Both the position numbers and the translations under genes were made by a program. A stretch of 43,419 bases of DNA from UBA4416 sp020846025 (lineage in GTDB: Bacteria > Bacteroidota > Bacteroidia > B-17B0 > Aurantibacillaceae): assembly GCA_963169295.1 (NCBI GenBank), contig CAUJDD010000056.1, forward strand, positions 1-43,419, in the 5' to 3' direction. Shown piece after piece: positions 6,434 through 14,066 of the stretch (position 1 is the first letter of the stretch; every line of letters begins with the position of its first letter). The notes under the pieces are model-generated. The model made no database searches. It saw nothing but the letters and a program-made list of their open reading frames with translations, and was not told the origin of the DNA.

Positions 6434-6781
6434 TTAAAGATTTGAATCCATCTCTTTATAATGAATGATAAAGAAAACCAGAAAAATAATAGAGTAGAAG
6501 ATATTAAAGTAAAACTGAAAAGTGTATAATTCAAGAAACATAAAAGTAATAATACGAGTAAAAAACATAATAACGAATAATTGAACACCCCAACGTTTCA
6601 TGTGCCAAATCCCAATAAGTGAAACAAATTGAAGTGTAATAATAATACCTAATATCATAGGTGTAAAATCGCCCATGCGCTTAATGGATGGGGTAAATAA
6701 CATAGGAAAAGCAAGTAATACCAAAATTATTGCAATAACACATACAGCCGAGATAGATTTTGGACGTTTGACAAAAGCCAT
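6434..6781 (-). CDS. Small multi-spanning membrane protein, unknown function
   Basis: The 115-residue protein has four predicted hydrophobic segments (about residues 11-29, 40-60, 66-85 and 88-107) and short charged ends, so it is an inner-membrane protein. No enzymatic motif is visible and I do not recognise a family. It begins one base after the stop of the MacB/FtsX-type permease gene on the same strand, so the two are almost certainly cotranscribed. It could be an accessory subunit of that permease, but this rests only on position. Confidence 0.75.
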   Translation of the reverse strand: MAFVKRPKSISAVCVIAIILVLLAFPMLFTPSIKRMGDFTPMILGIIITLQFVSLIGIWHMKRWGVQLFVIMFFTRIITFMFLELYTFQFYFNIFYSIIFLVFFIIHYKEMDSNL

Positions 6782-6782
6782 A

Positions 6783-8027
6783 TTAATTTGTTCTAATTGC
6801 TTCTACTGGATCAAGTTGTGAGGCACCATAAGCTGGAATAAATCCGCTTATCACACCAATTAAAATACTTACGGTTAATCCTAAAATAATATTTGAGCGT
6901 GTTAAAGTAATCTCCATGTCAATTACGCCACCTAAAACTAATGTAAGTAAATAAATAAGCAATAGTCCTATAATGCCTCCAATTAGCGAAAGAAAAATAG
7001 CTTCAAATAAAAACTGTGTTAGGATAAAATAATTTTTAGCACCTAACGATTTTTGAATTCCGATAAGATTAGTACGCTCACGAACAGATACAAACATAAT
7101 ATTAGCTATGCCAAAACCACCTACTAATATAGAAAAACCACCAATGATGGCCCCAGCAATACCCACAATATCAAATAGGCTATCAAAATTTTTGCTTAAT
7201 AAATTAGTTTCGTTTAATGCAAAATTATCGTCGGCCATTGGTTTTAAGCCTCTAATCGAACGCATAACGCCAGTAAGTTCGTCTTTTAGTTGCTCATTGT
7301 TTATGCCTTTTTTTGCTTTTACAGCAATGAGTGGTTCGCTATTTTCTGAACGAACATCTATAAATAAGCGAGCAAAGTGATAGGGGATTACCACTTGATT
7401 ATCCATACTACTTCCTAGCATGCTTTCTCCTTCTTTTTTAAATAAGCCTATTACCTTACAGTTTTTTCCAGCTATTTTTATTGTTTTACCGATAGGGTAT
7501 TCGTTATATGGAAATAATGCTTGAACTACCGCATCGCCAATAATACAAACATGATAACCATTATTAGCCTCTGATTCGGTAAAGTATCGTCCATCAGATA
7601 AATCAAACGATTTTACTTTATCAAATCCATACGACCAACCGGATAAATTGGCATTTTCTATTATGTTATTTCTGTGTTTTGCTGTTTTACGACTACTAAC
7701 TTTAAAACCAATTGCTTCAATACTTTTGGTACGTTGGGTGATTTCAGTTACTTCATTATATTCAGGCACTGGGCGACTCATATATTTCCACCATGGATAG
7801 TCTGGGCCAAATGTCCATGGCCATTTCATAATAAACACCACATCTTCGCCAAGGCTTTGTACACTGCTTCTGATATTTCGTTCAAGACTATCTACTACTG
7901 TAAACACAGTAATAATTGCAAAAATACCAATGGTAATACCTAGCAAACTAAGAAAAGTGCGAAGCTTGTTGGAAACTAAAGCCTGCCAAGCAAATAAAAT
8001 ACTTTCTTTTAATAGAAGTAGAAACAT
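6783..8027 (-). CDS. ABC transporter permease, MacB/FtsX type
   Basis: This 414-residue membrane protein has the MacB-type layout. One N-terminal membrane helix follows a conserved amphipathic start (ALVSNKLRTFLSLLGITIGIFAIITV, 17-42). A periplasmic MacB_PCD domain spans about 60-275, and three C-terminal helices form the FtsX domain (about 280-414), including the family-typical GIQKSLGAKN at 323-332. Such permeases couple ATP hydrolysis in the cytoplasm to mechanical work in the periplasm, as in export of macrolides, lipoproteins or peptides. No ATPase or membrane-fusion partner is encoded next to it. The substrate cannot be inferred. It forms an operon with the small membrane protein that follows and is divergent from the lipoprotein gene at 8098. 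Confidence 0.9.
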   Translation of the reverse strand: MFLLLLKESILFAWQALVSNKLRTFLSLLGITIGIFAIITVFTVVDSLERNIRSSVQSLGEDVVFIMKWPWTFGPDYPWWKYMSRPVPEYNEVTEITQRTKSIEAIGFKVSSRKTAKHRNNIIENANLSGWSYGFDKVKSFDLSDGRYFTESEANNGYHVCIIGDAVVQALFPYNEYPIGKTIKIAGKNCKVIGLFKKEGESMLGSSMDNQVVIPYHFARLFIDVRSENSEPLIAVKAKKGINNEQLKDELTGVMRSIRGLKPMADDNFALNETNLLSKNFDSLFDIVGIAGAIIGGFSILVGGFGIANIMFVSVRERTNLIGIQKSLGAKNYFILTQFLFEAIFLSLIGGIIGLLLIYLLTLVLGGVIDMEITLTRSNIILGLTVSILIGVISGFIPAYGASQLDPVEAIRTN

Positions 8028-8082
8028 TACGTAAAGATATATTTTTTAGGATATATTTTATTTTTATTATCTAATAAAAACC

Positions 8083-8090
8083 TAAATTTG
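8083..8090 (+). promoter_or_regulatory. Candidate -7 box for the lipoprotein operon
   Basis: TAAATTTG fits TAnnTTTG and ends seven bases before the ATG at 8098, so the transcript would be nearly leaderless. No TTTG is visible 19-21 bases upstream. The 70-bp divergent gap also holds a TATCTTTA (minus strand, near 8033-8040) that could serve the permease gene. Confidence 0.35.
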
Positions 8091-8097
8091 GTAAGGT

Positions 8098-8673
8098 ATG
8101 AAAACACTTACTTTATTAGTTAGTTTTATTGCGGGTTTAGTCTTATTTTCTTGTCAGACGAAACCGAATTATGATATTCCAATTAAAGAATTAGATAGTT
8201 TAAAAATTGTATTACAACAAGCATTAGTTAACTTTAAAGCTATTGATAGCGCTATATGTTTTAATGCGCAACATAAACTAAACACCTATTTACATTTCTT
8301 AGAAACTCATTTAAATGACACTATTTCAAAACAAGATGCAGAACACATACAACAATTTCAATCTGTAAAACCAGGATTTGACACGTATGTTAAATATCGG
8401 ATAATTTGGATACAACGAGCACAACAATCCATACATCAACTTCAAACCTTAACAAATGATTTAAATAATGGAAGTGTTGATTATACGGAGGCTGTAAGTT
8501 ATATTAATGAAGAAAAAAATAATGCCGTGCAGGCAATAGAGGTTCTTAAAACAAATACTGATAATATGCGCAAACACCTTGAATTATATAATCAGTATTT
8601 ACCCGCCTACGAATCAATTATTAAAAAATTAAATGCAGGCGTATTACCTCAATTAATGATTACTAATTCATAA
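8098..8673 (+). CDS. Predicted lipoprotein, unknown function
   Basis: The protein (191 residues) begins with a lipoprotein signal ending in LVLFSC, with the lipidated Cys at residue 19. The mature part is almost entirely helical and rich in Gln, Asn and Leu (roughly 30-185), suggesting a coiled-coil or helical-bundle domain facing the periplasm. I do not recognise a family. Only three bases separate its stop from the next ATG, so it is the first gene of an operon with the TPR protein, DUF4286 and a secreted hypothetical. That may point to a shared envelope function, but nothing more specific can be said. Confidence 0.8.
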   Translation: MKTLTLLVSFIAGLVLFSCQTKPNYDIPIKELDSLKIVLQQALVNFKAIDSAICFNAQHKLNTYLHFLETHLNDTISKQDAEHIQQFQSVKPGFDTYVKYRIIWIQRAQQSIHQLQTLTNDLNNGSVDYTEAVSYINEEKNNAVQAIEVLKTNTDNMRKHLELYNQYLPAYESIIKKLNAGVLPQLMITNS

Positions 8674-8676
8674 ATA

Positions 8677-10494
8677 ATGAGAACTTGGCTTTTTATTTTT
8701 CTTGTGTTTTTTGTTTTAGGGAATAATTATGCTCAAAAAAATACAGATGATCAATTAGCCTTTCAGTTTTATGAGCAAAAACAATATGATAAAGCGGTAA
8801 CTTACTATGAAAGATTATTTGATAAACAACCAGATGCTTATTTTACATATTATTTTAAATGTTTAACCGAATTAAGAGACTATAAAACAGCCGAAAAAGT
8901 TGTTAAGAAACAGCTTAAACGAAATACATCTAACGCTTATTTATATGTAAAACTTGGTAATCTCTATAAATTGCAAGGCGATTTAAAGAAAGAAGAAGAA
9001 CAATATAAAAAGGCAATTAAAGAAGTAATTCCTACACAAAGTACTTTATATCCTTTAGCGCATGCCTTTGAATCTGAAGGATTATTTGACTATGCCATTG
9101 AAACATACAAGAAAGGAAGGGCAAGTTCATTAAACTATCCTTTCTTTTATGAATTAGCTGATTTATATAAAAAGAAAGGCGATTTAAAAGCCATGGTTAA
9201 TGAATATTTAGACGCCATTGATTTTAGAGAAAGTGAATTATATACAGCGCAAGCTAATTTACAACAATCTTTAGGGTATGATGAAACAAATGGAGGACTC
9301 AATAATCCGATCTTAAAACAAGAACTTCAAAAACGTATTCAACAAAAACCCGATAAGATTATTTTTTCGGAGTTTTTAATTTTTTTATTAAACCAACAAA
9401 AAGATTTTGATGCCTCTTTTATTCAAAACAAAGCACTTGATAAGCGACAAAAAGAAGATGGTACCAGACTGATGGAATTAGCTAAATTATGTGTTAGTAA
9501 TGAGCGTTATGATGTGGCAGAAAAATGTTTTCAATATGTATTAAGTAAAGGTAAAGACAATCCATATTATGATATTGCCTCTATTGAACGACTAAATGCT
9601 AAGTACGCTCAATTAACTTCTCAGCCCAAGTCATTAATTGAAGATATTAATAAACTATTTTCTGATATGCAAAATTGCATTGCTCAGTTTGGGATTAGCA
9701 ATACTACGCTGCCTTTAATTAAAAAATCGGCTATGTTACAGGCTTATTATATGAATCAGTCGCAACAAGCCATTCAATCATTAGAAAATATTATTTCTCA
9801 ATATAAATTTAGCAGAGAAAATATGGCTGAACTTAAAATTGATTTGGCTGATATGAATTTATTGCTGGGTAATATCTGGGATGCTTCGTTGCTATACATG
9901 CAAGTTGACAAAGATTTTAAATACGAAACCATTGGTCAATTAGCAAAATTTAAAAATGCTAAACTTAGTTATTATGCTTCGGATTTTAAATGGGCTAAAA
10001 CACAATGTGATGTGCTAAAAGGCGCAACAAGTAAAACCATTGCAAATGATGCCTTAGATTTATCAATAGTTATTTCAGACGCCATAGGTATTGATACTAA
10101 TTCAGCGCCTCTCAGTATGTTTGCTTCGGCTGAGTTACTGATACTACAACATCAATACGACAAGGCAATAAGTAAGTTAGATAGCATAAATAGTATGTTT
10201 ACAGAGCACACATTGGGTGATGATATTTATTTTAAAAAAGCAGATATATTTAAAAAAACACATCGTTATACAGAAGCTACTAAAATGTATGAGAATATTT
10301 TAGAGTTTTATCCAAATGATTTGTATGGCGACGACGCTCTGTTTAACGAAGCCGAATTGTATGATAAACATTTAAACGATAAAACTAAAGCCCAGCAACT
10401 ATACCAAGATGTGTTAACGAAATATCCTGGAAGTATTTACGTAGTAGAAGCTCGTAAACGCTATAGAGAGCTAAGAGGCGATGTAATAAATTAA
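8677..10494 (+). CDS. Exported tetratricopeptide-repeat protein
   Basis: The 605-residue protein has an N-terminal signal peptide (about residues 1-19, ending NNYAQ) and TPR-like helical hairpins along most of its length. Clear repeats occur at 27-175 (for example AVTYYERLFDKQPDAYFTYY) and again at 485-600, where repeats of the YEN-LEFYPND type resemble outer-membrane assembly scaffolds such as BamD/YbgF. It is likely periplasmic and acts as a protein-protein scaffold. It follows the lipoprotein gene by three bases. No catalytic motif is visible. The TPR call is firm; the partner is unknown. Confidence 0.88.
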   Translation: MRTWLFIFLVFFVLGNNYAQKNTDDQLAFQFYEQKQYDKAVTYYERLFDKQPDAYFTYYFKCLTELRDYKTAEKVVKKQLKRNTSNAYLYVKLGNLYKLQGDLKKEEEQYKKAIKEVIPTQSTLYPLAHAFESEGLFDYAIETYKKGRASSLNYPFFYELADLYKKKGDLKAMVNEYLDAIDFRESELYTAQANLQQSLGYDETNGGLNNPILKQELQKRIQQKPDKIIFSEFLIFLLNQQKDFDASFIQNKALDKRQKEDGTRLMELAKLCVSNERYDVAEKCFQYVLSKGKDNPYYDIASIERLNAKYAQLTSQPKSLIEDINKLFSDMQNCIAQFGISNTTLPLIKKSAMLQAYYMNQSQQAIQSLENIISQYKFSRENMAELKIDLADMNLLLGNIWDASLLYMQVDKDFKYETIGQLAKFKNAKLSYYASDFKWAKTQCDVLKGATSKTIANDALDLSIVISDAIGIDTNSAPLSMFASAELLILQHQYDKAISKLDSINSMFTEHTLGDDIYFKKADIFKKTHRYTEATKMYENILEFYPNDLYGDDALFNEAELYDKHLNDKTKAQQLYQDVLTKYPGSIYVVEARKRYRELRGDVIN

Positions 10495-10513
10495 CCTTTA
10501 AATCATAAGAAGA

Positions 10514-10813
10514 ATGTATATATATAATGTTACGGTAAGTATTGATAAAAGTTTAACTGAAGACTGGTTGCAATGGATGAAAACAGTGCATATTCCTGAT
10601 GTGCTAAAAACAGGATATTTTATAGAAAATAAAATATGCAAAGTATTGCATGTGGATGATGAGGGTGATACTTTCTCTATACAATATACTTTTAAAGAAA
10701 TGGCTGATATAGAAGCTTATCAAAAAAATGATGCAGCAAGATTACAAGCTGAGCATAGCAAACGATACGAAGGAAAATACGCAGCATTTAGAACTCTATT
10801 GCAAGTAGTGTAA
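10514..10813 (+). CDS. DUF4286 family protein
   Basis: This 99-residue cytoplasmic protein begins MYIYNVTVSIDKS and contains LQWMKTVHIPDVLKTGYF (residues 19-36), the characteristic start of DUF4286, a small ferredoxin-like alpha/beta family common in Bacteroidota and without known function. The gene sits 19 bases after the TPR gene, and its stop codon shares one base with the next start (TAATG), indicating translational coupling. The family assignment is confident; the role is unknown. Confidence 0.88.
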   Translation: MYIYNVTVSIDKSLTEDWLQWMKTVHIPDVLKTGYFIENKICKVLHVDDEGDTFSIQYTFKEMADIEAYQKNDAARLQAEHSKRYEGKYAAFRTLLQVV

Positions 10814-11304
10814 TGCGTTGGCTTTGTATAATATTATACTTAAATTCAATTTGCGGATTTTCTCAAAAAATTCTTAATGTTCATTATTACTCTTTGTTTG
10901 GAAAATATAAAACATATCAGTTTTATAATAATCAGGTTTTACATTATAAGTTAAAAGGGCAATTTCGTTATCATGCCAATAAGGTGGTAAACATGCAAGA
11001 TAGTTTAATACTGTTTGATAATGAAAAAACCATAAAACTTAATGATATTAAAGCTTTAAAAGTTCCGGGCATTAAGCTTAATTATATACTTTACAACTCT
11101 GCATTAGGTTTTTTTGAATCGGAAGTGTTTTATCATTTTATGTTTAATACAGCTAAAGTAGTAACCGAACAAGGCGCTATGGTTACAGGAATCATAATGG
11201 CTGCTGGCGTAGTGGCTAGTTTTATACAAGATAAACATATCTATATAACAGCTAAATCAGCAATAAGAATTACCGAATTAGATTTTCAAAACATAGCAAA
11301 GTAA
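10813..11304 (+). CDS. Secreted or membrane-anchored hypothetical protein
   Basis: The protein has 163 residues and a short N-terminal signal sequence (about 1-18, ending CGFSQ). The body is beta-rich, with a hydrophobic Gly/Ala segment near 121-139 (GAMVTGIIMAAGVVASFIQ) that may be a membrane helix. No family is recognised. It overlaps the DUF4286 stop by one base and is the last gene of the 8098-11304 operon. The next gene, rsmA, starts 99 bases later and seems separate. Confidence 0.72.
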   Translation: MRWLCIILYLNSICGFSQKILNVHYYSLFGKYKTYQFYNNQVLHYKLKGQFRYHANKVVNMQDSLILFDNEKTIKLNDIKALKVPGIKLNYILYNSALGFFESEVFYHFMFNTAKVVTEQGAMVTGIIMAAGVVASFIQDKHIYITAKSAIRITELDFQNIAK

Positions 11305-11403
11305 TCGGTTATTTATAGATAATCAATTAAATCTCAATGATAATTTTCTAAGTTCGGTACAAGATGCTCATTTAGTATTCTATTTATTCCTTACCTTTAG
11401 GGC

Positions 11404-12180
11404 ATGACATCTCCAGTAAAAGCAAAAAAACATTTAGGGCAACATTTCCTTACAGATTTGAATATTGCACAAAAAATTGTAAAAGCCTTGCCAGATGATG
11501 TGAAAGCGACTATACTTGAAATTGGTCCAGGAACAGGAGTTCTTACTCAGTACCTTATTCATAATGAAAACTTTGTTGCTTTTGATATTGATACGGAATC
11601 TATCGATTATTTAAAAAAAACATATCCGCAACATCAACATAAAATACATTATCAAGATTTTTTAGAATCTGATTTATCATCACTTCTAATTAAGGGCAAT
11701 ATTCATATTATTGGAAATTTTCCTTATAATATTTCTACCCAAATAATGTTTAAGGTTTTAGAGCATAGAAACAATATCCCTGTATTAGTTGGCATGTTTC
11801 AAAAAGAGGTGGCGCAGCGTATTGCTGAAAAACCAGGTACAAAAACTTATGGTATATTGAGTGTGTTATTGCAAGCATTTTATAAAATAGAGTATCTTTT
11901 TACGGTTCACGAAAATGTATTTAATCCACCACCCAAAGTGAAATCGGCAGTGATAAGATTAACTCGAAACAATACGGTTAATCTAGATTGTAATGAAGAT
12001 GTGTTTTTTAGAGTGGTGAAAACTGCATTTAATCAACGTCGGAAAACTATACGGAATTCTCTTAAATCGCTTTTAAATGGGAAAATTATTGAGCATCCTT
12101 TATTTGAAAAACGCCCCGAACAATTGAATGTAGAGGAGTTTGTTATCCTAACAAAACTAGTTGAAAATATAAACGAGTAA
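11404..12180 (+). CDS. rsmA: 16S rRNA dimethyladenosine transferase RsmA (KsgA)
   Basis: The enzyme uses S-adenosylmethionine to dimethylate two adjacent adenines in the 3'-terminal hairpin of 16S rRNA during small-subunit maturation. The 258 residues match the family length. KKHLGQHFLTD at 8-18 is the characteristic N-terminus, EIGPGTGVLT at 39-48 is SAM motif I, DID at 61-63 binds the ribose, and NFPYNIS at 105-111 is the catalytic motif IV (NLPY in E. coli). The C-terminal helical domain includes FNQRRKTIRNSL (about 214-225). TACCTTTA at 11392-11399, a near -7 box, ends five bases before the ATG, so the message could be leaderless. It is a housekeeping gene unrelated to the modules on either side. 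Confidence 0.96.
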   Translation: MTSPVKAKKHLGQHFLTDLNIAQKIVKALPDDVKATILEIGPGTGVLTQYLIHNENFVAFDIDTESIDYLKKTYPQHQHKIHYQDFLESDLSSLLIKGNIHIIGNFPYNISTQIMFKVLEHRNNIPVLVGMFQKEVAQRIAEKPGTKTYGILSVLLQAFYKIEYLFTVHENVFNPPPKVKSAVIRLTRNNTVNLDCNEDVFFRVVKTAFNQRRKTIRNSLKSLLNGKIIEHPLFEKRPEQLNVEEFVILTKLVENINE

Positions 12181-12185
12181 AATAG

Positions 12186-12254
12186 TTTACCTACAAATAA
12201 AATCACTTTACCTATATTATAATATAAAATACTAAACCTTCTTTATTTTAGTAT
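12186..12254 (+). promoter_or_regulatory. Repeats upstream of the LytS-type kinase gene
   Basis: TTTACCTA occurs at 12186-12193 and again at 12207-12214, exactly 21 bp apart, the same-face spacing typical of LytTR regulator direct-repeat sites. Downstream, ATACTAAA (12229-12236) and TTTAGTAT (12247-12254) form an 8-bp inverted repeat ending one base before the ATG at 12256, which could mask the ribosome binding region. Autoregulation by the downstream LytTR protein is an inference. Confidence 0.4.
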
Positions 12255-12255
12255 A

Positions 12256-13296
12256 ATGGGAAATCGCCTCCAAAATATAAGTATTCATTTATTAGGCTCT
12301 ATTCTTTTCTTAGCATTACCTGTCATCTTTTCTCCTGATAATAATGATTTGACAACTATTTTTAGTGTTACTCCTTTTCAAAGAGAGTTTTTATCGAGTG
12401 TGTTATTGTTATTGTTTTTCTACATAAACTATTACATATTAATGCCTCAATTTTATGTAACTAAACAATTTTTCTATTTCTCAATTTTGGTTATTGTAAG
12501 TTTTTTAATAATAACGTTTTTACCATCATTGCTAATTGCAGGTCATCCGAAACCGCCAGATGCACTGCCGTTTAATCATAACCCACCACCAAGACCACCA
12601 CGAGATTTCTCTGTTTTGTTCTTCTTGCGACATCATGTACTCGAATTTTTAATTGTTTTTATTTTTTCTATGCTATTAAATATTAGAGAGAGATTAAAGA
12701 AAACAGAAACCGAAAAAGCAAATGCTGAGTTACAATATTTAAAAGCACAAATTAACCCCCATTTTTTGTTTAATACTTTAAATAGTATTTACTCATTAGC
12801 AATTATTAAAAGTGATAAAACAGCAAATGCCATTATTAAACTATCAGACATGATGCGTTATGTATTAAACGATAGTCATCATAATTTTGTATTACTCGAA
12901 AAGGAAATCAAGTATATATCAAGTTACATTGAACTACAACGAATGAGACTTACTTCTAATGTGCAACTTAATTATTCTTGTGAAGGTAATATACTTCAAC
13001 AAAAAATTGCGCCATTGGTATTAATCCCTTTTATTGAAAATGCCTTTAAACATGGGGTAAATTCCGAAGAAAATTCTAAAATAGATATTCAAATTTCAAT
13101 AACGGAAACTACAGTAAGTTTATTGGTGATAAATAATTGTGTAACAACTAATAATAATACTTTAAACAAAAGTGGCTTTGGTATTCAAAATACAAAAGAG
13201 CGATTAAACTTTTTGTACCCACATCAGCACACATTAAATATTTCTCATGTTGGTACAGTTTTTAGTGTAAATTTAACTTTAAATATTCATGATTAA
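12256..13296 (+). CDS. LytS/YehU-type sensor histidine kinase
   Basis: This 346-residue protein belongs to the His_kinase family (PF06580). Four membrane helices lie at about 8-28, 46-62, 73-95 and 119-142. Between the third and fourth is a His/Pro-rich loop (97-116, with GHPKPPDALPFNHN) that could sense a ligand or metal. AQINPHFLFNTLNS at 164-177 holds the phospho-acceptor His169, and GFGIQNTKERL near the end is the ATP-binding G-box. It overlaps the following LytTR regulator by eight bases, so they are a cotranscribed two-component pair. Their position immediately before the T9SS/CotH gene run suggests that they control it. The kinase call is firm; the stimulus is unknown. Confidence 0.93.
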   Translation: MGNRLQNISIHLLGSILFLALPVIFSPDNNDLTTIFSVTPFQREFLSSVLLLLFFYINYYILMPQFYVTKQFFYFSILVIVSFLIITFLPSLLIAGHPKPPDALPFNHNPPPRPPRDFSVLFFLRHHVLEFLIVFIFSMLLNIRERLKKTETEKANAELQYLKAQINPHFLFNTLNSIYSLAIIKSDKTANAIIKLSDMMRYVLNDSHHNFVLLEKEIKYISSYIELQRMRLTSNVQLNYSCEGNILQQKIAPLVLIPFIENAFKHGVNSEENSKIDIQISITETTVSLLVINNCVTTNNNTLNKSGFGIQNTKERLNFLYPHQHTLNISHVGTVFSVNLTLNIHD

Positions 13297-13975
13297 AGCA
13301 ATAGCCATAGATGATGAACCATTAGCATTAAATGTAATTGAAACATTTTGTGCTGAACTTGATTATATTGATTTACAAAAAACCTTTACTGAACCCAATG
13401 AAGCACTTAAATATTTAAAAAAATTCCCCGTTGATCTATTGTTCTTAGATATTCATATGCCAGCGTTAACGGGCATAGATTTTTACAAAAGAATTGAACA
13501 AAAAACAATGGTCATCTTTTGTACAGCTCATGGACAATATGCAGTGGAGGGATTTAATTTAAATGCTTTGGATTATTTATTAAAACCTTTTGATTTTGAT
13601 AGATTTAAGGTGGCTACTGAAAAAGCCCACGATTACTCTAATTTACAAAGTAATCCTAAAGAAATAGAACATATTTTTATTCGTGCCGATTATAGCCTAC
13701 AAAAAATAATGTTGCAAGATATTATGTATATCGAAGCCTTAGATGATTACTTAAAAATCCATTTACACAATCAGAAAAACATTGTAGCACGTATGACCAT
13801 GAAGACAATGACAGAAAAATTACCATCAAACCAATTTATAAGAGTGCATCGCTCATTTATTATTTCTATTAATAAAGTTTCATCTATTAAGAATAAAGTT
13901 ATTACCATTAATAATTGTAGAATTCCTGTAGGAAATAGTTATGAAAGCGAAATCCTAAAACATTTTAGTGTTTGA
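13289..13975 (+). CDS. LytTR-family response regulator
   Basis: The regulator has 228 residues: a receiver domain (1-120) with acidic residues D8/D9, phospho-acceptor D54 in LLFLDIHMP and the conserved Lys in LLKPFDF, followed by a LytTR DNA-binding domain (about 132-228) with the typical FIRVHRSFIIS segment. LytTR proteins bind as dimers to paired direct repeats, and such a pair is seen upstream of the kinase gene (12186-12214). Its start lies within the kinase coding end. The likely targets are its own operon and the neighbouring arylsulfotransferase-CotH genes, by proximity. Confidence 0.94.
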   Translation: MIKAIAIDDEPLALNVIETFCAELDYIDLQKTFTEPNEALKYLKKFPVDLLFLDIHMPALTGIDFYKRIEQKTMVIFCTAHGQYAVEGFNLNALDYLLKPFDFDRFKVATEKAHDYSNLQSNPKEIEHIFIRADYSLQKIMLQDIMYIEALDDYLKIHLHNQKNIVARMTMKTMTEKLPSNQFIRVHRSFIISINKVSSIKNKVITINNCRIPVGNSYESEILKHFSV

Positions 13976-14028
13976 CCTCAAATATTGGCGTTTTAATCTC
14001 AAATTATATCAATTTATTAATAATAAAA

Positions 14029-14042
14029 TTACCTTTAGGTAA
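14029..14042 (+). promoter_or_regulatory. Candidate -7 box and small palindrome before the sulfotransferase-like gene
   Basis: TTACC-TTTA-GGTAA is a perfect 5-bp inverted repeat. It contains TACCTTTA (14030-14037), one base from TAnnTTTG. The 11-mer TTACCTTTAGG is identical before rsmA at 11391-11401, and TTTACCT recurs before the kinase gene. The ATG is at 14067. No -33 element is clear. Confidence 0.35.
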
Positions 14043-14066
14043 CAATAACTTAAAAATAATTTTAAA

